Below are positions 25,148-34,447 of a stretch of DNA of 64,000 nt, one piece after another. Position numbers and translations under genes: made by a program. Position 1 is the first letter of the stretch; every line of letters starts with the position of its first letter. The stretch covers positions 298,566-362,565 of the forward strand of contig NZ_CAKKLP010000004.1 of assembly GCF_918698085.1 (NCBI RefSeq), in the 5' to 3' direction. Below the pieces are notes generated by a model. That model saw only the letters and a list, made by a program, of their open reading frames with translations, had not been told where the DNA came from and did no database searches. The stretch comes from Chryseobacterium sp. Bi04. GTDB lineage: Bacteria > Bacteroidota > Bacteroidia > Flavobacteriales > Weeksellaceae.

Positions 25148-26353
25148 ATGAAAGAATTTTTCCGTCTTTTAAAACGTGAGTTCAAGCTTTTTATCGGCAA
25201 TTCTACCTTAAGGACAGTGTTCTTTTTGGCACCGGTCTTTTATGCAACCTTGCTGGGGTTTGTCTACAAAAGCGGAAAAGTTGAAAATACCCCTGTCCTG
25301 GTGGTTGACAGGGATAATACTCCTTTATCTAACCAATTGACGGAAATGCTGGATGATAACAAAAGCATTAAAATTATCAAATACCTTCAGGAACCGCTGA
25401 GTATTAAAGATGAAGTGATCAGGCATGAGGCGGCAGCGGTAGTCATTATCCCCTCCAGGTTTGAAGGAGATATGCTTCAGAAAAAATATCCTGAACTGAA
25501 TGTGTATATCAACACCGGGAACGTTCTTACAGCGAACTTTGCCTCCAAGGCCCTTCAGCTTACTATAGGAACTTTCTCGGCTGGCGCTTCCATTAAAGCA
25601 TTACAGAAAGCCGGAATGCCGGCAGCAAAGGCAGCTACACAATATGAGCCTTTCAAAGCAAATTATATCACGCTGTTCAATACTACAGGAAACTATCTTA
25701 TCTTTATGTGGCCGGCAATGCTGGCTGTCGTACTGCAACAGGTCATACTGCTGGCAATGGCGGTAAGCTTTGCTGCAGAATTTGAAAGAGGGTCTTTTGT
25801 AAAAGAATATCTTAAAATGAAAAAATGGGCATTCCCAACAATGCTTATTAAAGTGATTCCAATATGGATATCTTCCATTCTTATTGTGGGAATCTACTAC
25901 TTTATGCACATGGTTTTTAGAGTTCCGATGCCGGAAGGAATACTCAATTTTATCCTTCTTACTGCGGTATTTGTAGGATCTGCATCATTTTTGGGAGTGT
26001 TTATCAGTATATTGATTCCGGATGCCTTAAAAGCGACTCAAATCCTGATGGTTATCGCTTCACCTGCATTCATTATCAGTGGATTTACATGGCCGTTAAG
26101 TGCAATGCCTGCCTTTGTACAGTTTATAGCTAATATTATCCCACTGACACCTTTTTTACAGGCATTTAAAATCTTATTGATTCAAAAAGGATCAGTAGAG
26201 CTTACTTTTCCTTATCTGGAACATTTGAGCATTCTTGTAGTAGTATATGCCGTTATAGGCTGGATCGCTTTAAAGATTAAACTTTGGCTTATTTTTAAAA
26301 AGGTGCCTCAGGAAACAATAGTGGAGACTGCTTCTCAAGAGGATGTGGACTAG
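25148..26353 (+). CDS. ABC-2 type transporter permease
   Basis: A 401-residue YhhJ-type ABC-2 permease: one N-terminal membrane helix (FFLAPVFYATLLGFVY), a large periplasmic domain (about residues 45-185), then five membrane helices including the conserved FIISGFTWPLSAMPAFVQ and IIPLTPFLQAFKI. It probably exports small hydrophobic compounds or lipids through the adaptor and TolC partner upstream. No ATPase gene is in the operon, so the nucleotide-binding subunit must be encoded elsewhere or be lost. Confidence 0.85.
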   Translation: MKEFFRLLKREFKLFIGNSTLRTVFFLAPVFYATLLGFVYKSGKVENTPVLVVDRDNTPLSNQLTEMLDDNKSIKIIKYLQEPLSIKDEVIRHEAAAVVIIPSRFEGDMLQKKYPELNVYINTGNVLTANFASKALQLTIGTFSAGASIKALQKAGMPAAKAATQYEPFKANYITLFNTTGNYLIFMWPAMLAVVLQQVILLAMAVSFAAEFERGSFVKEYLKMKKWAFPTMLIKVIPIWISSILIVGIYYFMHMVFRVPMPEGILNFILLTAVFVGSASFLGVFISILIPDALKATQILMVIASPAFIISGFTWPLSAMPAFVQFIANIIPLTPFLQAFKILLIQKGSVELTFPYLEHLSILVVVYAVIGWIALKIKLWLIFKKVPQETIVETASQEDVD

Positions 26354-26664
26354 TGTTTTTTAGTTGAATTTTGTTGCTAGTTGCTAGTTGCTAGTTGCTA
26401 GTTGCTAGTTGCTGGTTTGCAGTGATTGATGTCAATAAAAAACAGTGGTTATCATCTCAACTGTCTTATCCTGACCTTTGTGGTCTTCACTACTGGGGTC
26501 TGATCTCACTCCTTGTTAATGATCGGTACTAGGCTTAGTGGCTATTGATGGCGTCAGTTTTTCCATCCATGATATCATTTTATCATTTACAATTCATTTT
26601 TTTATTAACTATAAAATCAAAAAGAAAAAACTGATATATTTGTCTTTATTTAATTAGAGAAAAT
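26354..26664. other. Intergenic region with heptanucleotide repeats
   Basis: About 310 bases without an ORF. The 5' end holds the TTGCTAG heptamer array (26374-26415). The rest is unremarkable, with AT-rich DNA immediately before the next gene. Confidence 0.6.
26374..26415. repeat. Tandem heptanucleotide repeat (TTGCTAG)
   Basis: Five perfect copies of TTGCTAG (26374-26408) plus one variant TTGCTGG (26409-26415). It lies 20 bases after the permease stop codon. On the other strand it reads as GCAACTA units, resembling the degenerate heptamers inside the 53254 gene. Confidence 0.95.
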
Positions 26665-27120
26665 ATGGAAAACGTGTTTGACGCAAAAGATGCTCAGAAC
26701 TATATTGATAGAATACATAAGCTTGTTGAAGATACCCACGGGTTATGGGGGAAGATGACCGTCGACCAGATGCTGGCCCACTGTAGTGTAACTTATGAAA
26801 TGGTATATGAGCCTGAAAAACATAAAAAGCCGGGAGCTATTGCGAAATTTATTCTGAAAACGTTTCTGAAACCTAAGATCGTTGGAGAAAAAGCGTATCC
26901 CAGAGACTCCCCAACAGCTCCTCAGTTTTTGATTACAGGAAGAAAAAACTTTGAAGAAGAGAAAACCAGATTAATCGGTTTTATCCAAAAAACACAACAG
27001 TTGGGAGCTGCTGCTTTTGACGGTAAGGAATCTTTTTCTTTTGGAAAACTAAATGCTCAGGAGTGGAATAATATGTTTGCAAAACATCTTAATCACCACT
27101 TAGCACAGTTTGGTGTTTAA
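26665..27120 (+). CDS. DUF1569 (DinB-like fold) protein
   Basis: A 151-residue protein of the DUF1569 family, related to the DinB/YfiT four-helix bundle that often binds a divalent metal through three His. Visible are MTVDQMLAHCSVTYEMVYEP near residues 30-50 (His in LAHC) and the C-terminal KHLNHHLAQFG, which supply the likely metal ligands. Function is unknown; related proteins are thiol-dependent transferases. It starts a short cluster of small genes. Confidence 0.82.
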   Translation: MENVFDAKDAQNYIDRIHKLVEDTHGLWGKMTVDQMLAHCSVTYEMVYEPEKHKKPGAIAKFILKTFLKPKIVGEKAYPRDSPTAPQFLITGRKNFEEEKTRLIGFIQKTQQLGAAAFDGKESFSFGKLNAQEWNNMFAKHLNHHLAQFGV

Positions 27121-27129
27121 AAATAATCT

Positions 27130-27600
27130 ATGAAAAAACTTTTATTAGTCTTCATTCTTGCTGCCAATTTTGTGTTGGGGCAAATGCCTGATATTTCGAA
27201 TGTGTGGTTAAACAACAGTAAACCTTATGCTGGTGTGATAGGAAACAAAGCAAAGGAGCTGAAACTGAAAATTACTATCTCTGAACAGAATAAAAAGAAT
27301 GATCAGGAATATTTTGTATCCGGGTATTCTCTGGTAGATGCTAATTATGCAAAATTTGAAGGGAAAATTACCATCTCAAAATATAAAGATGCCAAGAAAA
27401 AAGGAACGGTATTCGGAGAATATGAGTGGGCAGAAGAAAATAAAGGAAAACATTCGGGGGTGTTTAAAGGTAAATTCATTTATACTTTCAGATGGAATAA
27501 GAAAACAGAACAGGTAGAAGGGCAGTATATTGAATTTGTGGGTGATTGGAAAAGCTATGACGGTAGTCTGGATTTTAAAACCAATCTGAAAAATCAATGA
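27130..27600 (+). CDS. Small secreted protein, function unknown
   Basis: A 156-residue protein with a signal peptide (LLLVFILAANFVLGQ) and a beta-strand-rich mature part of alternating charged and aromatic residues (FKGKFIYTFRWNKK, GQYIEFVGDW), like small lipocalin-style or DUF-type barrels. No family is recognised with confidence. It is 9 bp downstream of the DUF1569 gene and shares ATGA with the next gene, so the three form one unit. Confidence 0.65.
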   Translation: MKKLLLVFILAANFVLGQMPDISNVWLNNSKPYAGVIGNKAKELKLKITISEQNKKNDQEYFVSGYSLVDANYAKFEGKITISKYKDAKKKGTVFGEYEWAEENKGKHSGVFKGKFIYTFRWNKKTEQVEGQYIEFVGDWKSYDGSLDFKTNLKNQ

Positions 27601-28007
27601 GTATCCTGAGACAAATATTGGCTATTGTGGTAGGACTTATCGTGGGTTCTATCGGTATTACGATTGTTGAGAATATAGGCCATCAACTATATCCACCTCC
27701 TGTAGGTACAGATCCTAATGATATGGAGGCTTTAAAGGAATATGTAAGGGAAGCGCCCTTCATGGCTCTGTTCTTTATTATTATGGCATATGCTTTAGCT
27801 GCCTTTGTTTCAGGGTTTACAGCCACAAAAATTTCTAACAGCGGAAAACATACTGCAGCAATAATCTGCGGAAGCATTTTTTTACTGATCACCATTTATA
27901 TGATGGCATCTTTACCTACTCCAATCTGGTTCTGGGTTTTAGGAATACTGGTATGGATACTGGTAATGGCAGGGAGCCAATTCGCTTTAAAAACAAAAAA
28001 AATATGA
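27597..28007 (+). CDS. Small four-helix membrane protein
   Basis: A 136-residue inner-membrane protein with four predicted helices (residues 5-27, 50-72, 82-103, 108-128) and Gly-rich first and last helices. No known domain is recognised. Its start overlaps the previous stop and its stop overlaps the next ATG (28004), each by 4 bases, so it is translationally coupled on both sides. Confidence 0.7.
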   Translation: MSILRQILAIVVGLIVGSIGITIVENIGHQLYPPPVGTDPNDMEALKEYVREAPFMALFFIIMAYALAAFVSGFTATKISNSGKHTAAIICGSIFLLITIYMMASLPTPIWFWVLGILVWILVMAGSQFALKTKKI

Positions 28008-28375
28008 AATTAGGAGCGTTCTCAATCAGCTTAAGTGTAAAAGACCTTCAAAAGTCTAAAGACTTCTATGAAAAACTGGGTTTTACCTCAATGGCAGGAG
28101 ATACAGAACAGAATTACCTGATCATGAAAAACGGATCTACCCTGATAGGTCTTTTTCAGGCAATGTTTGATGGTAATATGCTTACTTTTAATCCGGGATG
28201 GGACCAGAATGCCCAGAATCTTGACTCTTTTGATGATGTAAGAACCATACAGAAACACTTAAAAGAAAATGGAATAGAGATTGAAAGGCCAGCGGATGAA
28301 AGTACTTCAGGGCCGGAACATATCTACCTTAAAGATCCGGATGGAAATATGATCCTGATAGATCAGCACAGGTAG
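28004..28375 (+). CDS. VOC superfamily (glyoxalase/bleomycin-resistance) protein
   Basis: A 123-residue single VOC domain. The N-terminal pattern [21 protein letters not shown] and the terminal [12 protein letters not shown] segment (quoted in short: [23 protein letters not shown]) are typical. Function cannot be told; VOC proteins include glyoxalases, dioxygenases and antibiotic-binding proteins. The ATG at 28004, overlapping the previous stop, gives the normal family N-terminus; a longer in-frame reading to 27953 is an artefact of the overlap. Confidence 0.85.
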   Translation: MKLGAFSISLSVKDLQKSKDFYEKLGFTSMAGDTEQNYLIMKNGSTLIGLFQAMFDGNMLTFNPGWDQNAQNLDSFDDVRTIQKHLKENGIEIERPADESTSGPEHIYLKDPDGNMILIDQHR

Positions 28376-28438
28376 TTTCTACTCCTAAAATACAAAAATC
28401 TAAATCAAAAACTAATTAAAACTTAACTTTTAAACATC

Positions 28439-28888
28439 ATGGCAACAGTAAACGTTTATTTAACATTTAATGGAAACTGCAGAGAAGCATTTGATTTCTA
28501 TAAATCGGTTTTCGGAGGAGAATACCCTTATATCGGGACTTTTGGAGAAATGCCTCCAATGGAAGGCAAAGAAACCTCTGAAGAAGACAAAAATAAAATC
28601 ATGCATGTGGCGCTTCCTATTTCTAAAGAAACAGTACTGATGGGAAGCGATACCGGTGGAGAATGGGCTTCAAACTTTAAAGAAGGAAACAATTTTTCCA
28701 TTTCTATCAATACAGAATCCAAAGAAGAAGCCGATAAGTTATTCAATGGGCTTTCTGCAGGCGGACAGGTAACAATGCCAATGGCAGATACTTTCTGGGG
28801 AGCTTATTTCGGAATGTTCACGGACCAATTTGGAATCAACTGGATGGTAAACTATGATGACCCTGCTAAAATGCAGCAGCATCCATAA
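28439..28888 (+). CDS. PhnB-like VOC family protein
   Basis: A 149-residue VOC protein of the PhnB/YciA-like class: AFDFYKSVFGGEY near residues 17-29, MHVALPISKETVLMGSD, WGAYFGMFTDQFGINWMVNY near the end (core GMFTDQFGINWMV). Metal-site His is replaced in places, as often seen in PhnB-type members. Cytoplasmic; substrate unknown. It follows another VOC gene by 63 bp and ends before a strong terminator. Confidence 0.85.
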   Translation: MATVNVYLTFNGNCREAFDFYKSVFGGEYPYIGTFGEMPPMEGKETSEEDKNKIMHVALPISKETVLMGSDTGGEWASNFKEGNNFSISINTESKEEADKLFNGLSAGGQVTMPMADTFWGAYFGMFTDQFGINWMVNYDDPAKMQQHP

Positions 28889-28921
28889 AATTATATTCTG
28901 TATTCTGAATAATTATAATAT

Positions 28922-28950
28922 ACCGGCAGTCACATTGCCGGTTTTTTATT
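28922..28950 (+). terminator. Terminator after the VOC genes
   Basis: ACCGGCA and TGCCGGT form a 7-bp GC-rich stem with a 7-base loop, followed by TTTTTATT. Confidence 0.88.
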
Positions 28951-29028
28951 GAACAATAATTGGCATTCCAAAAATTTTTAAATTTGAACAGACAGAGACT
29001 TACGATCTGTTCGTTAAAAATTAAATAG

Positions 29029-29421
29029 ATGAAATTCAGACTTGAAGACATTAAAACAGAACATCAAAAGGTAAAGAGCGGTGCAGATTTCCCTCCCTAT
29101 ATCCAGGCCATAAAAAGGTTAGGTGTTTCCCACTATATCACTTACGTATCCGATGGGCATACCGAATATTTCGATACAAACCACCAGTCGATACAAACCG
29201 GAAGCCAATATCAGAACATCACCGTTTCAGAAAATATAAACCTTGAAAATTTTAAAAGGAGATTACAACTTCATCAGCAGGGAGGAACTGATTATATGAC
29301 GTTTTGTAATGACTGTGCAGAGTATGGAGTGGAAGGCTGGAAAATGGACCTGAACACCATGACCTGTACTTATTTCAGTAAAAATAATGATGAAGTTCTG
29401 ATAGAACAGATCCCGGGATAA
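29029..29421 (+). CDS. DUF1398 family protein
   Basis: A 130-residue DUF1398 protein, recognised by GADFPPYIQAIKRLGVSHY (first third) and DYMTFCNDCAEYGVEGWKMD (core YMTFCNDCAEYGVEGW). No transmembrane segment and no signal peptide, so cytoplasmic. Homologous families in enterobacteria (YbcV-like) are of unknown function. Preceded by a terminator and followed by its own intergenic region, so likely monocistronic. Confidence 0.82.
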   Translation: MKFRLEDIKTEHQKVKSGADFPPYIQAIKRLGVSHYITYVSDGHTEYFDTNHQSIQTGSQYQNITVSENINLENFKRRLQLHQQGGTDYMTFCNDCAEYGVEGWKMDLNTMTCTYFSKNNDEVLIEQIPG

Positions 29422-29485
29422 ACTTACAGCATATATGAAAGTGTCAGATTTAAAGGGATTTAATCTAAAGTGTATGTAAATATTG

Positions 29486-29517
29486 TTTGTTATTATTGAT
29501 TTAAATTATTAGTTTTG
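29486..29517 (+). promoter_or_regulatory. Bacteroidetes-type promoter of the DUF2490 gene
   Basis: TTTG at 29486-29489 and TAGTTTTG at 29510-29517 are separated by 20 bases, a close match to the TTTG / TAnnTTTG consensus. The start codon lies 31 bases downstream. Confidence 0.6.
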
Positions 29518-29548
29518 TTAAAACGATAGATAATAGTAATTGATAAAT

Positions 29549-30226
29549 ATGAGAAAGGTTTTTACGAAGTTGGCATTCACTATATTAGGATTGGGCTCGG
29601 TATTTACATGGGCACAGAAAAGTGACCTTGGAGCATGGTATATGTATTTTGGAAATAATAAGATCAGCAAAAAGCTGAATTTCCATAATGAGATCCAGTA
29701 CAGAAACTTTGATGGACTCGGAAATCTGGAACAGCTTTTAATCCGTACGGGAATTGGATATGACCTTACTGAGAATAACAATAATGTTTTGTTGGGATAT
29801 GGTTTTATTTTAAGCCAGCCTTATGTAAACGGAGAGAAAAAAGAAAATATAGAACACAGGATTTTCCAGCAGTTTATTACAAAACAGAAGTTTGGACGTT
29901 TCAATCTTCAGCACCGTTACCGTTTGGAAGAACGCTTTCTGGAAGAAGACTTTAGAATGAGATTCCGTTATATGCTGGGAGTAACGATACCGATTACCCA
30001 AAAAGAAATGCTGCCGAAAACCCTGTATGCCTCTGTATATAATGAAATATTTCTCCACTTCAACAGTCCTGTGTTCGATAGAAACAGGGTTTACGGAGCC
30101 TTAGGATATGTCATCAATAAGAATATGAGGATAGAAGCGGGCTATATGAACCAGATTCAGGAAAACAGAAACAGGGGCCAGATTCAGATTGGTTTTTATA
30201 ATAATATCCCGTTTACGAAAAATTAG
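29549..30226 (+). CDS. DUF2490 outer-membrane-type protein
   Basis: A 225-residue DUF2490 protein: signal peptide ending near FTWAQK, then many short amphipathic strands (WYMYFGNNKI, LHNEIQYRNFD-like, QHRYRLEERFL, LGYVINKNMRIEAGYMNQ) consistent with a small outer-membrane beta-barrel. ATG at 29549 is used, three codons after an upstream TTG. Function unknown. A bestrophin-type channel gene follows 79 bp downstream and could be co-expressed. Confidence 0.82.
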   Translation: MRKVFTKLAFTILGLGSVFTWAQKSDLGAWYMYFGNNKISKKLNFHNEIQYRNFDGLGNLEQLLIRTGIGYDLTENNNNVLLGYGFILSQPYVNGEKKENIEHRIFQQFITKQKFGRFNLQHRYRLEERFLEEDFRMRFRYMLGVTIPITQKEMLPKTLYASVYNEIFLHFNSPVFDRNRVYGALGYVINKNMRIEAGYMNQIQENRNRGQIQIGFYNNIPFTKN

Positions 30227-30305
30227 TAATGACCCGATGATGCTGAATGCCTGATGAAAAAGTCATTATTTTAAATAGATTAATTAACACAAAAAACAAG
30301 CATAT

Positions 30306-31310
30306 ATGCATTCAGGAAAAAGATTTGGAACCCTCGAGTTCATTATTTGGACAAGGCGCAGTATTTACGTTTTAACCTTATTATCAGCCATTCCCACCTT
30401 ACTGTATTTTTTGGGATGGAAATTTCTGTATGTTCCATGGCAGCCTATAGCAATCATGGGAACAGCAGTCGCTTTTATTGTAGGATTTAAAAATAATGCG
30501 AGTTATAGCAGGCTTTGGGAAGCGAGACAGATTTATGGAGCTATCATTAATGACAGCCGTAGTTTTGGATATATTCTAAGGGATGCGCTCTCTTCAAAAA
30601 ATTCCCATAAAGTAAAAGAGATGTTTCTTCGGCATTATGCCTGGCTTACGGCTTTAAGATTTCAGCTTCGTGAACCGAGAGCTTGGGAAAATATGAACAC
30701 CGTACAGTTTGATGAATATTCAAGGAAATATGATGTTCCGGAAAAACTTTCCAAACTGGAGGATGAGCTGAAAAACTATCTTTCGGAAACGGAACTTCAG
30801 TATATTGTAAGCAAAAAAAACAGAGCCACACAATTGATGGCCAGCCAAAGCAAAGAACTCTCCGAAGCTTATGAAAAAAGAGAGATTAACGACTTTCAGT
30901 GGACGCAGATCAATCAACAGTTGGTAAAGTTTACAGATAGCCAGGGGAAAGCAGAAAGAATTAAAAATTTTCCTTATCCACGTAATTTTTCATCCATTAC
31001 CACTTATCTCTTGCTGTTATTCATTGTTTTCGTTCCCTTTGGATTACTGAAAGAGTTTGATAAATTAGGAGAAGGAACAACGCTGGAAGGATGGACAGTA
31101 TGGTTTAATATTCCATTCTCATTATTGGTGACATGGTGTTTCCATACTTTGGACAGTGTAGGGGAAGCTTCTGTAAATCCTTTTGAAGGAAGTCCTAATG
31201 ATGTACCTATTACGCAGATCAGCCGTACCATTGAAATTGATATGAGAGATATGCTGGATGAATCTGACCTTCCGCCGGCAATTCTCCCGAAAAATAATAT
31301 TGTACTCTAG
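30306..31310 (+). CDS. Bestrophin family ion channel
   Basis: A 334-residue bacterial bestrophin, probably a pentameric anion or cation channel of the inner membrane. Hydrophobic helices lie near residues 18-36 and 42-60, with another pair at about 225-245 and 260-280. Conserved family segments are visible: VGFKNNASYSRLWEAR (about 60-75), the cytoplasmic helical body, and NPFEGSPNDVPITQISRTIE (core PFEGSPNDVP) near residue 290. Length is normal. An antiporter gene follows. Confidence 0.9.
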   Translation: MHSGKRFGTLEFIIWTRRSIYVLTLLSAIPTLLYFLGWKFLYVPWQPIAIMGTAVAFIVGFKNNASYSRLWEARQIYGAIINDSRSFGYILRDALSSKNSHKVKEMFLRHYAWLTALRFQLREPRAWENMNTVQFDEYSRKYDVPEKLSKLEDELKNYLSETELQYIVSKKNRATQLMASQSKELSEAYEKREINDFQWTQINQQLVKFTDSQGKAERIKNFPYPRNFSSITTYLLLLFIVFVPFGLLKEFDKLGEGTTLEGWTVWFNIPFSLLVTWCFHTLDSVGEASVNPFEGSPNDVPITQISRTIEIDMRDMLDESDLPPAILPKNNIVL

Positions 31311-31438
31311 GATATCCGGATTAAACGATGGGTAAAAGATTGAAGGTTTCTCTTCTTTTCGGAGGTTTGAAGATCTGTGAGATGGATAGAAACTTTTTAT
31401 TGAGTTAACAAAATAACACTTAAAAAAACTAAATCAAA

Positions 31439-33049
31439 ATGATTCACAGTTATGTTATTATATCTATTGCAGTACTGCTCTCTGTAATGATATTAGTAAT
31501 GATTGGGCAGAAGCTGAAAGTGGCTTATCCTATTTTTCTTGTGATTGCAGGGCTGTTAATAAGCCTTGTTCCGGGAATGCCGCGTATCGAGATAGAACCC
31601 GATCTTGTTTTTCTTATATTTCTGCCTCCTATCTTATTTGAAGCCGCATGGTTTACCTCGTGGCAGGATTTTCATAAATGGAGAAAGCAGATCTTTTCTA
31701 TGGCTTTCGGGCTTGTATTTTTAACATCCATAGTGGTGGCTTATCTTTCATCCTCTATTATTCCGGGGCTTACAGTGGCTATGGGATTCCTGTTGGGAGG
31801 AGTAAACTCACCACCTGATGCAGTAGCCGCTACTTCTGTATTGAAGCATATGAAAATCCCGAAAAAGATAACCAGCATCCTGGAAGGGGAGAGTCTTATT
31901 AATGATGCCTCCAGTTTAATTGTATTTAAGTTTGCCTTAGCGGCAGTTATTTCAGGGCAGTTTATCTGGAGAGATGCCGTGCAGGATTTCTTTACCATGG
32001 CCATCGGTGGGATCGCTATGGGAGTGGCTATAGGTTTTCTGTTTGGAGCCTTACTGAGAATGATACCTACCAATTCTAATATAGATACCGTTATTACACT
32101 TATTGTTCCTTACATCATGTATGTAGGAGCAGAGCATTTCCATTTTTCAGGAGTCCTTTCGGTAGTTGCCGGAGGATTGCTAATGTCTTATAATTCGCAT
32201 TGCTACCTGAGTCATACTTCACGAATCCAGTCCGGAAATGTCTGGAGTGTGCTGATATTTTTAATGAATACGATCATCTTTATCCTGATTGGCCTTGAGC
32301 TGCCTATTGTTGTGGAAGGGTTGACAGATTATACATTCTCAGAAGGAATTTTCTATAGTGTGGTCATTGGAGGAGCGATTATCGGAACAAGAATACTGTA
32401 CAGTTACGCTTTGATGTATTTTCCAAGGCTTTGTTCAAAAGAATTGAGGCTAAAAGCCCCAAAACCGGACTGGCGGGAACCTTTTATCATCAGTTTTGCC
32501 GCCATGAGAGGAGTGGTTTCATTAGCTGCAGCACTTTCTATTCCTGCCTTTCTTCCCAATGGAGAGGCATTCCCGCACCGGAATATTATTTTATTCGTAA
32601 CTTTCGTTATTATATTGATCACATTGGTGGGACAGGGATTATTATTATCGCCCATTCTGAAACTGCTGAATATAAAAGATGCAGGAAGTGAACTGCCTGA
32701 AGAAAAACAGGAAGTGATTTTGATGCGTAAACTAAAGGAAACCGCGCTGCATACCTTAGATAATGATTTTTCTGAACTGGCGGAGAGAAACAGCTTGGTA
32801 AGACACCAAAAACATAAACTTGAAAATGAAATGATGCTGATGGCCGATAAAGCTCAGTGTATGGCTTCTACAGGTGATTATGTGACGGCAATCAACGAAA
32901 ATAAAGATGTGTTGCGCCAGGTGATCCAGGCTCAGAGAAATGAGCTTCACAGAATGAAGAAGGAAAAAATATTTGATGACCATGTGATGAGGGCTATTGA
33001 AATGCAGCTGGATTTTGATGAAGCAAAAATTACAGGGTTTGCACACTGA
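31439..33049 (+). CDS. CPA1-type Na+/H+ antiporter
   Basis: A 536-residue cation/proton antiporter with about twelve membrane helices (to residue 410) and a 120-residue cytoplasmic helical C-terminus. Family signatures are present: FLPPILFEAAW, the ND-type ion site in NSPPDAVAATSVLK, and EGESLINDASSLIVFK. It exchanges Na+ or K+ for protons at the inner membrane. It lies downstream of the bestrophin channel with a 128-bp gap, so the two may act together in ion homeostasis, though separate promoters are possible. Confidence 0.92.
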   Translation: MIHSYVIISIAVLLSVMILVMIGQKLKVAYPIFLVIAGLLISLVPGMPRIEIEPDLVFLIFLPPILFEAAWFTSWQDFHKWRKQIFSMAFGLVFLTSIVVAYLSSSIIPGLTVAMGFLLGGVNSPPDAVAATSVLKHMKIPKKITSILEGESLINDASSLIVFKFALAAVISGQFIWRDAVQDFFTMAIGGIAMGVAIGFLFGALLRMIPTNSNIDTVITLIVPYIMYVGAEHFHFSGVLSVVAGGLLMSYNSHCYLSHTSRIQSGNVWSVLIFLMNTIIFILIGLELPIVVEGLTDYTFSEGIFYSVVIGGAIIGTRILYSYALMYFPRLCSKELRLKAPKPDWREPFIISFAAMRGVVSLAAALSIPAFLPNGEAFPHRNIILFVTFVIILITLVGQGLLLSPILKLLNIKDAGSELPEEKQEVILMRKLKETALHTLDNDFSELAERNSLVRHQKHKLENEMMLMADKAQCMASTGDYVTAINENKDVLRQVIQAQRNELHRMKKEKIFDDHVMRAIEMQLDFDEAKITGFAH

Positions 33050-33095
33050 TCATTGTACACCTTCTGACATTAATCTTAACCTCAGTTAATTTAAT

Positions 33096-33521
33096 ATGAA
33101 TACACCCATCGTTGTCCAATATAAGATAAATGCTCCGGCGGAAAAGGTCTGGAAGGCCTTGACGGATAAACACGAAATGAAATCCTGGTATTTCAATATT
33201 CCGGATTTTGAACCGGAAGTAGGAAAAATATTTAATTTTTATGAACCCGGAGATGCTAAAAAATATCACCATCAATGTGAGATCTTAGAGATTGTTCCTT
33301 CTCAAATATTGAAATATAGCTGGGCTTATCCCGATTTTTCACCACTGAAAACCGTGGTAACATGGGAAATGTTTTCCGAACACAACGCAACAGTGGTTAC
33401 ATTGATTCATGAGGGTATTGAGAGTTTCGACGATTTGGGTGAAGGTTTTTCAAGAAAAAGCTTTACGGAAGGCTGGAATATGATTATTGGAGAAAGTTTA
33501 AAAAGATTTTTAGAAAATTAA
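33096..33521 (+). CDS. SRPBCC (AHSA1-like) domain protein
   Basis: A 141-residue START-like protein of the activator-of-Hsp90-ATPase-1 type: INAPAEKVWKALTDKHEMKSWY (core APAEKVWKALTD) at the start, ILKYSWAYPDFSPLKTVVTWE in the middle and the C-terminal helix WNMIIGESLKRFLEN. Probable hydrophobic-ligand pocket; substrate unknown. Followed after 4 bp by a GNAT acetyltransferase, in a three-gene unit. Confidence 0.87.
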   Translation: MNTPIVVQYKINAPAEKVWKALTDKHEMKSWYFNIPDFEPEVGKIFNFYEPGDAKKYHHQCEILEIVPSQILKYSWAYPDFSPLKTVVTWEMFSEHNATVVTLIHEGIESFDDLGEGFSRKSFTEGWNMIIGESLKRFLEN

Positions 33522-33525
33522 AACG

Positions 33526-34032
33526 ATGATCGACTTATTTTTATTTACCACTGAGGATGCATCAGAATTAATTTCAAAAGTAAAAGATGAAAGAATGCTT
33601 CTTCAGTTTGCCGGTCCTGCCTATCACTTTCCTTTAACTGAAAAACAGTTGGAAACCGATCTTCTGGATGAAAACAGGACCTTATTTAAAATAACGGATG
33701 GAGACCACCATACCATTGGACATGCACAGATCTGTTTAAAAGAAAATACGTTCCTGTTGGGAAGAATTTTAATTTGGGATGAAAATAACAGAGGAAAAGG
33801 CTATGGCAGAAAAGTAGTACAAAAACTGCTCGAATATGGGTTCAGTCATTTCGATAAAGAAACCGCTGAACTTAATGTATATGACTGGAATACAGGAGCT
33901 ATTGAATGCTACCGGAAAGTAGGTTTCGGGATTGATCCGGAAACCCAAAGTGAAGTGAATATAGATGGTGAAACATGGCTGTCTATTAATATGAAAATCA
34001 ATAAAACAAATTTTGAATTACAGGAATCATGA
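33526..34032 (+). CDS. GNAT family N-acetyltransferase
   Basis: A 168-residue acetyltransferase. The acetyl-CoA binding motif is RGKGYGRKVVQKLLEYGF (core RGKGYGRKV, about residues 87-95), with the later motif NTGAIECYRKVGFG. It acetylates an unidentified amine. It overlaps the next gene by 4 bases (ATGA), so the SRPBCC, GNAT and VOC genes are one translationally coupled unit. Confidence 0.88.
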   Translation: MIDLFLFTTEDASELISKVKDERMLLQFAGPAYHFPLTEKQLETDLLDENRTLFKITDGDHHTIGHAQICLKENTFLLGRILIWDENNRGKGYGRKVVQKLLEYGFSHFDKETAELNVYDWNTGAIECYRKVGFGIDPETQSEVNIDGETWLSINMKINKTNFELQES

Positions 34033-34412
34033 CAGAATTTAAAGCACTGCGCCCTATGTTGTGGACAGAAAATATGGATGATACCATCGGTTTTTATATG
34101 CATATCCTGGGCTTTACATTAATGGGCAGAAATGATGAATGGCAATGGGCTTCGCTTCGTAAAGATGAAGTATATATTATGGTTTCCCAACCCAATAAAC
34201 ATGAGAAAAACCATGGGATAGGTTTTACAGGCTCATTTTATTTTAATGTAAATAATGTGGATGAACTTTGGGAAGAACTTAATGCAAAAGCAGAAATCTG
34301 CTATGAAATAGAAACTTTTGAATGGGGAATGAGGGAATTTGCAATCTATGACAATAACGGGTATATATTACAATTTGGTGAAGCTGTGGATAATGTTGGC
34401 AATACGGAATAA
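34029..34412 (+). CDS. VOC family protein, bleomycin-resistance-like
   Basis: A 127-residue VOC protein: LRPMLWTENMDDTIGFYMHILGF at the start (core DDTIGFYMHILGF) and FAIYDNNGYILQFGE at the end, the two half-domain ends that give the usual binding-cleft fold. The mild similarity to bleomycin-binding proteins does not establish resistance. Last gene of the SRPBCC-GNAT-VOC unit. Confidence 0.86.
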   Translation: MTEFKALRPMLWTENMDDTIGFYMHILGFTLMGRNDEWQWASLRKDEVYIMVSQPNKHEKNHGIGFTGSFYFNVNNVDELWEELNAKAEICYEIETFEWGMREFAIYDNNGYILQFGEAVDNVGNTE

Positions 34413-34447
34413 AATTTGCTATTTTTGGAGAAATATTTAGAATATCA

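Noticed and set aside
27953..28003. Extended start for the first VOC protein
   Set aside because: The ATG overlapping the previous stop at 28004 gives the normal VOC N-terminus.
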